Positions 33,262-41,674 of a stretch of DNA of 64,000 nt are shown here, one piece after another. The stretch is from UBA2862 sp045658005 (GTDB lineage Bacteria > Bacillota > Clostridia > Christensenellales > Aristaeellaceae), in contig JAZOUD010000152.1 in assembly GCA_045658005.1 (NCBI GenBank), positions 1 to 64,000 on the forward strand, given 5' to 3'. The translations under genes were made by a program, and so were the position numbers. Within the stretch, counting starts at the first letter, position 1; every line of letters begins with the position of its first letter. The notes under the pieces were generated by a model, which saw nothing but the letters and a program-made list of their open reading frames with translations, was not told the origin of the DNA and ran no database searches.

Positions 33262-33996
33262 ATGAATTCTTTCAGATTTACTACGCCCCTCGTGGAGGGC
33301 ATCATTGAAAAGCGAAATAGTCAGTTCACGATGACCGTGAACTATGAGGGGCGGTCGGTGGCCTGCCATTGTCCGACGACGGGGCGCATCGGCAATCTGG
33401 ATGTGGCCGGACGGCCTTGCCTACTGTCCGCCAGCGCAGATCCGGGCAGAAAAACGCCTTATACGGTCGAAGCAATATCCTTGAACAGGTCGGAGGATGA
33501 AGCCAAATCGTGGATCGGTATCAACCAGAACGCCGCGAACCGATATGTAGAGCATTATCTTCGCAACGGCGGCTTTTCGGACATGGTAGGCACGAACCAG
33601 GACGTACAGCGCGAGAAGTTTCTCGGCGCATCCAAGTTGGATTTCCTCGTGGGAAACACTTATCTTGAGGTCAAAACGCCTCTTCAGCACTTGCAGGTGG
33701 ACATACCCGAATGGGTAAAGACGAAAAAAGTCACTCAGTTTTCTTCCACAGATCGCATGCAGCGCCATGTATCCGAACTGGCGGGGAGCCTCCAGGCGCA
33801 TGAACGCGCTATCCTGCTGTGCTGCTTCATCTATGACAATCCCGGCTTTCAGGTCATCGAGCGCAGCACAAACTATGATGCGGTAAAAGCCACAGTGGAC
33901 GCCAGCGTCGCCAAAGGCGTCGAAACATGGCAGGCGAATTTCAGGATAACGCCTACCGAGGTGACGCTTGAGAAGTTTTTTTCTATAAGTATTTGA
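33262..33996 (+). CDS. sfsA: SfsA-family DNA/RNA nuclease
   Basis: The 244-aa protein has the SfsA layout: an N-terminal OB-like part with VACHCPTTGRIGNLDVAG, then the nuclease core REKFLGASKLDFLVG and TYLEVKTPLQ (Asp and Glu-x-Lys of a PD-(D/E)XK-type site), and the C-terminal GVETWQANFRITPTEV. Length matches the family. E. coli SfsA was named sugar fermentation stimulation protein and later assigned nuclease activity. It starts three bases after the cupin stop and ends the operon. Confidence 0.85.
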   Translation: MNSFRFTTPLVEGIIEKRNSQFTMTVNYEGRSVACHCPTTGRIGNLDVAGRPCLLSASADPGRKTPYTVEAISLNRSEDEAKSWIGINQNAANRYVEHYLRNGGFSDMVGTNQDVQREKFLGASKLDFLVGNTYLEVKTPLQHLQVDIPEWVKTKKVTQFSSTDRMQRHVSELAGSLQAHERAILLCCFIYDNPGFQVIERSTNYDAVKATVDASVAKGVETWQANFRITPTEVTLEKFFSISI

Positions 33997-34062
33997 GCGC
34001 TTGTGTTCGACTTTCCAGCCCAGATATGACAACTAAAAAGAATCATTTCAGAACCGAGATCA

Positions 34063-34240
34063 GCGACACCCTTTCATCGTTCCGCACCGTGCGGCGCTTT
34101 GATGGGGTGTTGCATTTTCCCGCCCACGTGAGCCCCACGTTTGCCCTGTTGTGGGCTTTCCCGGCCAGTCCGACCACGTGGCCATTCCCGCCAAGAGCCC
34201 GCGACAGGGCCCAACGTGGAGGGGACGTGGCGATGCCCCG
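34063..34240 (+). repeat. Structured dispersed repeat, copy C
   Basis: It shares with copies A and B CCGCACCGTGCGG inside an ACACCC/GGGGTGT stem, CCCACGTGAGCCCCACGTTT, arms CCCTGTTGTGGGCT (34144-34157) and AGCCCGCGACAGGG (34196-34209), and GACGTGGCGATGCC. Its left arm differs from A and B by two C-to-T changes, which keep pairing as U-G in plus-strand RNA. The upstream part with the HxlR-operator string is absent. The flanks 33997-34062 and 34241-34553 hold no gene I can support. Confidence 0.7.
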
Positions 34241-34553
34241 GCAGAGACCAAAAAGCGATACTAAAAGTGAGTACCAAACTCATTTTCCTTTCTGTTTGGT
34301 ACATAAAGTCCGGTCGAACCAAACGGTCGCATGTCTGCTTTTCCGCGTCTGGTTCTGACTGGTTCTTACCGCTTCCAACCTCCGATGACTGATTCTTACC
34401 GGTCGCCCGGAAAAAAACAAGACCCGGCCAGACAAAAGCGGTAAAAAGTCCGTTGCAGTCCGGGGAGGTCGTGTAAAGTTGGTGTCCTGTTTTGTCCGGA
34501 TATATAACGCAAATCTAACAGTCTAAGCCTGAAAACTATCATTATTGCATAAG

Positions 34554-34590
34554 AAAAAGTTGATAGGTTATTGCAAACCTACCAACTTTT
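34554..34590 (-). terminator. Terminator behind the tRNA remnant (minus strand)
   Basis: AAAAGTTGGTAGGTT pairs with AACCTATCAACTTTTT around TGCAAT, with a T tract on the minus strand. It follows the tRNA 3' end directly, as expected for the original tRNA transcription unit. Confidence 0.7.
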
Positions 34591-34591
34591 G

Positions 34592-34636
34592 CGGTCGAGG
34601 TGACAGGATTTGAACCTGCGACCTTTTGGTCCCGAA
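34592..34636 (-). other. 3' half of tRNA-Pro(CGG), probable attachment-site scar
   Basis: The minus strand reads TTCGGGA (anticodon loop, CGG), CCAAA (3' side of the anticodon stem), a variable loop, the T arm GCAGGTTCAAATCCTGT, the acceptor strand CACCTCG and ACCG. The bases 5' of the anticodon loop (CGGCT) cannot pair with CCAAA, and no D arm or 5' acceptor strand follows. The tRNA is cut exactly at its anticodon loop, a classic crossover point for tyrosine integrases. Not a functional tRNA. Confidence 0.75.
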
Positions 34637-34939
34637 AGCCGGTACATGCGTCCATCATTGTCCGGTTGGGTCCGCTTTTGTTATAGGAGAAACAGGACTA
34701 TTCTGGACCGGCTCGGACAATTTGAGGTTGCTTTTCGGGTTGCAAGGGCGATTATTCGACTTTCGGCACGTTTTACGAAGGTAGTATGCACCCTGCGGCA
34801 GAGTTATCTGAAGGGTGCCTGATTGTCAGGAATTGACTGAAAATGACTGGTTCTGTCTGATTTCCAGAGTGCTTACGGCAGCCGGTCAATTTAGGACATA
34901 ACCGGTCATTCTTTCAGACACTAAATCCGTATCCATTCG
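34637..34939. other. Gap without recognised features
   Basis: About 300 bases between the tRNA scar and a small XRE gene. I see no supported gene, promoter pair or repeat. Composition is lower in GC than the genes to the right. Confidence 0.3.
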
Positions 34940-35137
34940 CTACACTCTTAAACTGCAAATGTCACCGACATCTACGTTCAGAGCAACGCAGATCCGCTGC
35001 AGCCCATCCATCCGCACAGCTTCGCTAGCTAGGAGTTTTCGGTAGGTCGATTCGCTAATTCCAGCCAGAGGAACGATATCCTTTCTCTGGTAGCCTCGCT
35101 TTTCCAGGAGCCGCCATAATTTGAAATAGCTGATCAT
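34940..35137 (-). CDS. Small XRE-family regulator
   Basis: The 65-aa protein is a single Cro/CI-type helix-turn-helix: KRGYQRKDIVPLAGISESTY as helices 2-3, then a DGLQRICVALNVDVGDICSL end. It carries no other domain. The broken gene at 1940-2133 is its paralogue. Small stand-alone XRE proteins often belong to integrative elements, fitting its place beside the tRNA scar. A GAGGCG-like site precedes the ATG. Confidence 0.75.
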   Translation of the reverse strand: MISYFKLWRLLEKRGYQRKDIVPLAGISESTYRKLLASEAVRMDGLQRICVALNVDVGDICSLRV

Positions 35138-35345
35138 AGAGCAGCGCCTCCTGTATGCATTCCTGAATCATTCACCCAACATAAAAGACCGGTAAAGATC
35201 ACACCGAGTATTGCCCCAGCCGCCGCTGAGGGACTGGAAAAGGATTGAATACCGCTGTTTATAGCAGCTTCCAGGTTCTTCCCAAGTCTCTTATAGACCA
35301 TATGACCGGGAAATTGGTGAATGAGTCCTGATACACCTTACGTTT

Positions 35346-35380
35346 ACACCGGGAACGGTTTCACACAAACCGTCCGGTGT
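35346..35380. terminator. Long hairpin downstream of the phosphatase operon
   Basis: ACACCGG-GA-ACGGTTT pairs with AAACCGT-CCGGTGT around CACAC, about 18 bases beyond the phosphatase stop on the minus strand. The stem is 14 bp with a small bulge. There is no T tract in either direction, so it may be a processing or 3'-protection hairpin. Confidence 0.5.
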
Positions 35381-35397
35381 ACTGGAGGATGCCGCCA

Positions 35398-36723
35398 TTA
35401 TGCGGCGGCATCCAATTCGGCGTTCTCGCCGCCGTACTTTTCAAGCAGTGCGTCATAGGCATCGATGGCTTTCTGGAGGCACGCCAACACATCGTCCAGG
35501 CGATAGTAGCCGTCCGCGTTCCGTTCCATGTCGGGAAGGTTGATATCGAAGGACACCGGGGGGTTGTCCAGCGACAGCGGGGTCAGCCCGCGCAGCTGTT
35601 CGGTGCTCTGGTAGACCAGGCGCACATTGGCGTAAGACTCGCCGTCCTCAGACTTCCACGTCTCAAACACCAGCTTCACGCCGATGGGCGTCTTCGGCTC
35701 CACGGTATCGGGCAGCTCGTATTCCTCCACGTCCAGCGCCGACAGCACGCTGGCGATGTTGGAATCGTGCCCGCAGAGGAAGCTGAACTTCCGGCCCTCG
35801 GCTGTCAGCTCGTCGCGCAGCTCCTGAAGCAGCGGGTGCGCTACGTTCACGCAAACCAGCGGCGCCTCATACAACACCTCGACATAGGCATCCACAATGC
35901 TGTGGAGCTTCAGCCAATCCTCCCGGGTCAAATCATGGCCGAAGGCGGCCGCTTTGTCGTCGGCCATCTCGTAATACTGGAACGTGAGGGCATCCGCCAC
36001 CGTGGTTGCCTTCTTGATCGGACTGTCCATGGCCGGTTCCTTGCCGACCTCCAGCTGGATGGTGGTCTTATCCGTCAGCAGATCGCCGAACTTGCCCGAT
36101 TTGTAAGCCTCGCTCTCATTCATATCGGTCACTTCCATCAGCAGCTCGATGGCATCCAGCAGCCCGGCGTGAATCCCATCCAGTCCGGCCACACCGCCCT
36201 TTTCGGCAATCTGGGCGATAGCGTCCTGCGCGTATTCATCGGTGAGGAATGTTATCACAGGATTAAAGGTCGGGTCCATCTTATCGTAATCCGCATGGGT
36301 CTCAACGGGCACGACAGCCACAGGCAGCAGTCCGGCGGAGAAGTAACGGGACGTGGCCAGCGTGCGCTGCTTCGCGTTGGCGTAGAACCTTACCGCGCCA
36401 TCCTCGGGCTGGTAGTTCTCCGGGAACAGACCCTCGTCCTCCAGCCACAGTCGGAAGTATTGTCCCATCAAGGTTTCCAGCATCGCTCCGCGCAGGGAGA
36501 GCTCGCTCGATTTGGATGTCCACTCAAACCACTCGTGGGGCGTGATTTCGTTCAGCATGGAACCGCCGGTCGACAGCGGTGAGCGGATGTTGTGGCGGCT
36601 CAACACCACCACCCGATCCAGGGTATAGCCCGTTTGCCCGGCTTCCGCCAGCGCGGGCGCGACCGTCAGCATCACGGCCAACAGCACCGCCAATACGGTT
36701 CTGAAGCGCTTACCAATCCTCAT
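35398..36723 (-). CDS. Secreted histidine-type acid phosphatase (phytase-like)
   Basis: The 441-aa protein has a signal peptide (residues 1-26, ending APALAEA). It carries the branch-2 histidine phosphatase motif as VLSRHNIRSPLS (catalytic His 44) and the distal proton-donor motif CGHDSNIASVL. The usual RHGxRxP is RHNIRSP here. Branch-2 enzymes hydrolyse phosphomonoesters such as phytate or glucose phosphates outside the cell. It is the last gene of the minus-strand operon whose promoter carries the 11-bp repeats, pairing an exported phosphatase with regulatory proteins. Substrate unproven. Confidence 0.82.
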   Translation of the reverse strand: MRIGKRFRTVLAVLLAVMLTVAPALAEAGQTGYTLDRVVVLSRHNIRSPLSTGGSMLNEITPHEWFEWTSKSSELSLRGAMLETLMGQYFRLWLEDEGLFPENYQPEDGAVRFYANAKQRTLATSRYFSAGLLPVAVVPVETHADYDKMDPTFNPVITFLTDEYAQDAIAQIAEKGGVAGLDGIHAGLLDAIELLMEVTDMNESEAYKSGKFGDLLTDKTTIQLEVGKEPAMDSPIKKATTVADALTFQYYEMADDKAAAFGHDLTREDWLKLHSIVDAYVEVLYEAPLVCVNVAHPLLQELRDELTAEGRKFSFLCGHDSNIASVLSALDVEEYELPDTVEPKTPIGVKLVFETWKSEDGESYANVRLVYQSTEQLRGLTPLSLDNPPVSFDINLPDMERNADGYYRLDDVLACLQKAIDAYDALLEKYGGENAELDAAA

Positions 36724-36777
36724 GATGATCTCCTTCTCTCTCGTTCATTATTCATAATGGTGCGCGATATGCGCTCC

Positions 36778-38088
36778 CTATTCGCCCAACAGCAGCTCAA
36801 TCAGGTTTCCAACCTCGGGCTGGGTCCGGTACGCGTCGCTCATGATTTGAATCGCGCTGTAGACGGCCATGTCCGCCAGCACGCTCAACCACGATCCGCT
36901 CTCTTCCTCGCCGGACATCAGTTCTTCCACGGAGAGAACCGTCATGTTTTTACCTTTCATGACATACGATCTCTGGCCGCCGGCTGCGATGGCGATATCG
37001 TCGCTCACCAACGGCTTCGACGGGTCGGAGCTGTATACGTTGAAGGAGATATGGCTTTCGTCGCCGAGGGTCGCTTCCAGCGCGAGGCCGAAGTAGACCT
37101 CCCCCGCATGGATATCCAGCCGTGCAAAGCCGTCGTTGTCCGATAGGACCTGCTCGACCTTCACCTCCAGTCCGGCCATGGGAATTCCGAACACCATCCG
37201 AACATTCTGGCCGTCGATGCGGACTTTCCCCTGGACCAGGGGCGTCTCGTTCGCTCCGGCGATCGCGGCTTCAACGTATAAGGGACCGTTGGCGTTGCCG
37301 GCCTCGTCCCGGCAGGCGTAAACAGTGGTGTTTACGGCAGGCACGTCCCCGATGACCGGCGTCTGCAGCGGAATGTCGATGTCGACGCTCCTGAGCACAG
37401 CCTGCAGTTTGACGACGGGCTCGCTGTGGATGAATTTGTCTGTCAAATCGACAACGCCGTCCGCGATGGCCCGCGTGTCGACGGAAACGGGGATCATGGC
37501 ATTGTAGGTATCGCCGTCCACCGCCCACTCCCCGGCCTCAGCCTCGCCGATAGCGATGGAGGAGGTGATCAGTTCAACCAGCTTTTCGCGGCTTTCCCGG
37601 ATTAGGCCCATGAGCTCGGACAGCAGGTTCGGGCGCTCCCCTTCCGCTTCAACCTCTGTTTTGACCTCCGTTTCTTCTCCCACCGGCGGCTCGCTGCCGA
37701 ATCGGGCCAGCAGCTCGTTGAGCGTCGCGTTCGTCACCGTCAGCAGGTAGTGGGGGAACAGGTTGCTTCCGATGGATACGCCCTCAGGCGAGATATCCCC
37801 GGCCAGGGTGGCGACGGTATTGCCGCCCAGGATCAGGTTGTACTCGAAGCCGTCCTCCGCGACGACCAGCCTCTGGCTCGACGCTTCGACGAAATTCAGC
37901 GCGCCCTCGACAAGCTCGATCTGTCTTCCGTCCAGGCCCATGTCCGTCATGATCTTCCGGCAGGCATCGCGGTCGAAGGTGACGGCGTTGACGATCGTCA
38001 TGGGGGGCGTCAGCGCGGGCTCCGCGCAGGCCGGCACGCCCGTCACGGCCATCAGCGCCACGATCAGCAGGGCGATCAGCTTTTTCAT
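36778..38088 (-). CDS. Secreted protein of unknown family, paralogue of 50846-52225
   Basis: The 436-aa protein has a signal peptide (MKKLIALLIVALMAVTGVPA). The mature part opens with a VNAVTFDRDACRKIM segment matching SSAINIDRDKVAHIM in 50846-52225. Other shared stretches are DGVVDLTDKFIHS versus GIADALNNMFTRI, and a strand-rich second half (VYFGLALEATLGDESHISF). No known catalytic motif is visible. Both genes lie under promoters with the 11-bp repeats, so they are probably co-induced. A role in binding or anchoring exported material is only a guess. Confidence 0.65.
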   Translation of the reverse strand: MKKLIALLIVALMAVTGVPACAEPALTPPMTIVNAVTFDRDACRKIMTDMGLDGRQIELVEGALNFVEASSQRLVVAEDGFEYNLILGGNTVATLAGDISPEGVSIGSNLFPHYLLTVTNATLNELLARFGSEPPVGEETEVKTEVEAEGERPNLLSELMGLIRESREKLVELITSSIAIGEAEAGEWAVDGDTYNAMIPVSVDTRAIADGVVDLTDKFIHSEPVVKLQAVLRSVDIDIPLQTPVIGDVPAVNTTVYACRDEAGNANGPLYVEAAIAGANETPLVQGKVRIDGQNVRMVFGIPMAGLEVKVEQVLSDNDGFARLDIHAGEVYFGLALEATLGDESHISFNVYSSDPSKPLVSDDIAIAAGGQRSYVMKGKNMTVLSVEELMSGEEESGSWLSVLADMAVYSAIQIMSDAYRTQPEVGNLIELLLGE

Positions 38089-38134
38089 GGTTTCATTCCT
38101 CCTTGATATCCGTCGATACGCACGTTACGATGCG

Positions 38135-39367
38135 CTATGTCTTAAACAACTCGACGAGTACGGTACTCACCTTTTTCGCATATTCCAGTATCTGCTGAAT
38201 GCCGGTTAAGCTGAGCTTAGGGATCTTGCCCTCCACGATGTATTCGCTGGTGCCCGTCTGGCGGCTCCCCCGCCACAGCAGTATCGCCAGCCCAATGGCC
38301 AGCAAGGGCGCAAGTACGCTGAAGATCCGCCACTTGGGAATGCGGTTAAAGGAATACAGCAGCATAAACGGCGCCGCAATCAGCAGGATGAGGGAATCGC
38401 CGCCGAAGCCGATGCGCCTGGCTGCCTGAAGGCTCCACGCCAGCGCCTCTGCATCCGCAGGCGCATGGGGCTTCAGCAGGAATTGCGCAGTGCAATACTG
38501 CAGCAGGTTGTCCACTATGGCCGTGACCGCGAAGGCAATCGCGAGCACGATGCCGAAGCGGAGCGAATTCCGCCGCGTCCGCAGGGACGCCTGGCACTCC
38601 CTGATGCTCCGGCCATCGCGGCAGAACTGAATCTCCTTGCGCTTGACGTAGATGGCCAGGAACAGGAACAGCCCATAGGTCGTCACCGGCTTAACCGTCA
38701 GAAGCGGAAACCACCCGAATTGCAGCACCGCGTGATTGCAGACCGCCTGGTATTTCAGCCACATGCAGACAGCCGCGTAAGCGACGGGCAGCACCGCGCA
38801 GACCCGCAGAAACAGCGTCCACTTGCCGGTGAACAGATGCTTCGGCCTCACGTTCACGAAAAAGAACAGCAGAATGCACAGGAATATGTCGATAAACACA
38901 TTGAAGGCAATGAAATCGATCCCGCTGAAATCCGCGAAGGTCTTCTCAACCAGGGGCATCACCTGCTTCGGATCCAGAAACAGCCTGTTGATGGCGGCCA
39001 TCACGGTGCGCTGGAATATGAGGGCGGTGCCCAAGGCAACGATGCCGGCCAGGCCCAGGTAGGTCAACAGCTGCTGCCGGTACTCATCGCTGCTGCGCAT
39101 GACCCGGGAAATGCCCGCGATAACAAGGAAGAGCGCTGACGCCTGGGTGGCGTATGGCAGTATGCGCCGGGGCAAGCTCTGTCCCGTTCCGGCCTTCGGG
39201 CTCACGCTCGTGATGACCGCCAGCATCACAACCGCCACGGACAGCACGACGCACAGCCAGCCCAGTATCTCAAACGCCCTGTAGGAGAACGGGCCCAGGT
39301 ATCTGATATCGTCCTGGCTTTCAACCTCGCGCCGCTTCAACCGCCATGCATGCTTCTTCTCTGACAT
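38135..39367 (-). CDS. Polytopic membrane protein of unknown function
   Basis: The 410-aa protein has about ten hydrophobic segments, for example ILGWLCVVLSVAVVMLAVI, IDIFLCILLFFFVNV, TYGLFLFLAIYV and GDSLILLIAAPFMLLY. There are basic loops and a cytosolic tail of about 35 residues ending in a helix, KKVSTVLVELFKT. No transporter signature is evident. The gene sits between the HD-RyR gene (104-base gap) and a secreted protein gene (46-base gap) in the minus-strand operon. Confidence 0.6.
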   Translation of the reverse strand: MSEKKHAWRLKRREVESQDDIRYLGPFSYRAFEILGWLCVVLSVAVVMLAVITSVSPKAGTGQSLPRRILPYATQASALFLVIAGISRVMRSSDEYRQQLLTYLGLAGIVALGTALIFQRTVMAAINRLFLDPKQVMPLVEKTFADFSGIDFIAFNVFIDIFLCILLFFFVNVRPKHLFTGKWTLFLRVCAVLPVAYAAVCMWLKYQAVCNHAVLQFGWFPLLTVKPVTTYGLFLFLAIYVKRKEIQFCRDGRSIRECQASLRTRRNSLRFGIVLAIAFAVTAIVDNLLQYCTAQFLLKPHAPADAEALAWSLQAARRIGFGGDSLILLIAAPFMLLYSFNRIPKWRIFSVLAPLLAIGLAILLWRGSRQTGTSEYIVEGKIPKLSLTGIQQILEYAKKVSTVLVELFKT

Positions 39368-39471
39368 AACGTGTCATTCCTTTCCTCTTGATGTGCTCCG
39401 TCTGTTCGCCCGGTTGGACTTACGTCGATGTGCAAACCGGATATTCCGCTATCCCTTCAGTATGCGATATC

Positions 39472-41619
39472 CTACTGGCCGGCACGACCCGAATACTGGT
39501 AGATCCTCAGTCCGTCAAACTTTTTGACCAGCTTCAGCATGCTGTTGAAGGGCATCCAGTCCCTGTTCTTCTCCTCACGGGACAGCTCGTCCACATGCCT
39601 GAGGATCCGCTCCTTCGTCAGCTCACCGTCCAGGGCCTGCCTGTGGCAGCGCATCTGCTCGCGCAGCATTATGCGCCAGGCCTTTTCGTCGACGCCGTCC
39701 GGCGCCGGTACGTGCTCATATAGATCGCCATAGTGCCAGCCCATCGCCTGGCGCTCCCGCACCCACCGTTCGTGCTCCATCGGCGCGATGATCCTGATCT
39801 GTTCGGGCGTGAACGCGCTGAGCATGTCAAAATCAACCGGTCGATCCGTATAGAAGCAGTGAATCGCGTTCAGATACCGGCTGAAGCTTTTAACCTGATT
39901 GATATTCGAGAGTTTGTATTCCAGCGACAGTGCGGCGAACGCCTCCTCCAGCGTCGCCCTGTCCACCTCGTCCTCACGCCCCTCGAAGGCGTATCGGGCG
40001 TTCAGCGCCATCGCAAAGTCGTACAGGTGCAGGAAGCTGCTGTCGGAAAGATAGACGTGCTTGACACCGCGATTGACCGGGGCAATGTCGCACGCGACGA
40101 TCAGCGGAATGCCGGTTGTATCGACGAGCATCTCAATATTGCGGACAAAGCTCTTGTTTTCGTCCGCAATGTCGCTGTAGGCCTTGAGCTCAGGGGCCTT
40201 CCCAGGCTTTCCTGCCTGCTTCCAGGCCACGAATTTCCACAGGTAATCGTCGATTTTGTCCTGTTCCTCCTCGTCGAAGAGGTATCTGGCGACAAGCCGG
40301 TTATTGCTGAAGTCAAATTCCACAGCCATGGGCGCCAGCTCGGTTCTGGAATCCCGCCCGTAGGCGGTCCGGTCCCAGCATTGCAGCTCGTCGCAAAGTA
40401 TCAACAGCCATGCCAGCGGGAACATTTCCATGGTCAGCCTGGGCTTGGTTCCCTCGTCGCTGAAGGCGATGGAATACCTGTATACGACGTAGTGAAGCAG
40501 TATGGCGCTCAGCGCATCCACGTGGGCGGATTGCAGCGCTTCCGAACGCGCCCAGCTGTCGTCCTCGTCGATGCCCATGGCGTCTGTCAGTTCATGGTAC
40601 AGCCGCAGGGCGCTGAAAAAGGCGTGGTCCATGTAATAGGCGAAATCCTCCGGCGAGGATGGCTTCCTCTCCAACAGCCTCGCAAGATACTCTTCCGTAA
40701 ACCCATAGGTCGCACCCAGTTTCTGGGTGATGTCATGAGCCAGCAGCGCCTCGACGCAGTCAAAGCGCCTCCCGTAGATTTGCTCGAAGCGTTCCCTCGC
40801 CCGGGGACTGAGCTTCGTCATGGTCTCCATGTTCCTGAAGACAATGTACGGATTGTTCCTGCCGCGTGTTTCATCATCGGCCCCAAAGTAAGCCATGACC
40901 TGTTCAAACGTCAGCTCAAAGGGATAGCCGATGTCATGGAACAGCGATGCCAGGCCCCAGTATTTCAGAAAGAAATTCGCCGCGGCATGGTTCTGCCCGG
41001 GGTCATCCCCTTGCGCGTCGAAGTGGTAGAAGGCATTGAAGGCCCTGCGGAAATTGTCATTGGTCTCGTAGATTGCCAGGCCGAGCGCGAAAACGTACAC
41101 CGAATGGGTATAGTGATCCCGATGCTTCATCAAAAGCGCGCTGCCGTTGGCCTCGTACTCACTGAGCAGCTCCACCATCCGGTTGGATTTTCCGTAGCTG
41201 CCCATAAATATTTCCAGATAACAGTAATAGACATTAAAGGCATCCTGCGTCGCGCCAGAATTGATGAACCGTTCCAATTCGCGTTCCAGGCACAGCCGGT
41301 TGATATCCATCTGCATGTTGTATGGAATCTGACCCGGTCCAAGGCTCGTTCCGCGAAAGCAGCCCGTTCGCGCCTCCTCTTCTTCAATTCCCGTGTCAAA
41401 GCGCAGGTTTTCACATCTTTCATGCAAAAAGCGCAGCGCCGCAGATTTGAGGTCATAGCCATCGCTGGCGCCGTCAGACAGCGCCGGCTGCATCGGACCG
41501 ACATCGCATCCGTATTGATCAGCGTTGGCCCTTCGCATCTTTTCAAGTGCCGTATACGCCATTTGGACCTCCAATCGTGTCTGTTCGATCCTGTCTGTCG
41601 ATGGATTATCCCCGGACAT
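39472..41619 (-). CDS. Large HD-type protein with a C-terminal RyR domain
   Basis: The 715-aa cytosolic protein has a helical HD-type region near residues 165-250 (KHRDHYTHSVYVFALGLAIY, then YWGLASLFHDIGYPFEL, with the paired His-Asp) and further His residues downstream (LLAHDITQKLG, MDHAFFSALRLYHELT). Near residues 625-690 it has a RyR-type domain: MEHERWVRERQAMGWHYGDL. HD domains act on nucleotides or phosphate esters; prokaryotic RyR domains are thought to bind nucleotides or ligands in signalling systems. The combination suggests a nucleotide-sensing or nucleotide-cleaving regulator. Its neighbours are an acyltransferase and a SpoIIE phosphatase. Confidence 0.72.
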   Translation of the reverse strand: MSGDNPSTDRIEQTRLEVQMAYTALEKMRRANADQYGCDVGPMQPALSDGASDGYDLKSAALRFLHERCENLRFDTGIEEEEARTGCFRGTSLGPGQIPYNMQMDINRLCLERELERFINSGATQDAFNVYYCYLEIFMGSYGKSNRMVELLSEYEANGSALLMKHRDHYTHSVYVFALGLAIYETNDNFRRAFNAFYHFDAQGDDPGQNHAAANFFLKYWGLASLFHDIGYPFELTFEQVMAYFGADDETRGRNNPYIVFRNMETMTKLSPRARERFEQIYGRRFDCVEALLAHDITQKLGATYGFTEEYLARLLERKPSSPEDFAYYMDHAFFSALRLYHELTDAMGIDEDDSWARSEALQSAHVDALSAILLHYVVYRYSIAFSDEGTKPRLTMEMFPLAWLLILCDELQCWDRTAYGRDSRTELAPMAVEFDFSNNRLVARYLFDEEEQDKIDDYLWKFVAWKQAGKPGKAPELKAYSDIADENKSFVRNIEMLVDTTGIPLIVACDIAPVNRGVKHVYLSDSSFLHLYDFAMALNARYAFEGREDEVDRATLEEAFAALSLEYKLSNINQVKSFSRYLNAIHCFYTDRPVDFDMLSAFTPEQIRIIAPMEHERWVRERQAMGWHYGDLYEHVPAPDGVDEKAWRIMLREQMRCHRQALDGELTKERILRHVDELSREEKNRDWMPFNSMLKLVKKFDGLRIYQYSGRAGQ

Positions 41620-41674
41620 CTGATTGCCGGGGAGGATACAAAGGGGTTCACCTTGTCATTTGCATTCGGTGGCG

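Noticed and set aside
34592..34636. Functional tRNA-Pro gene
   Set aside because: Bases 5' of the anticodon loop cannot form the anticodon stem, and the D arm and 5' acceptor strand are missing.
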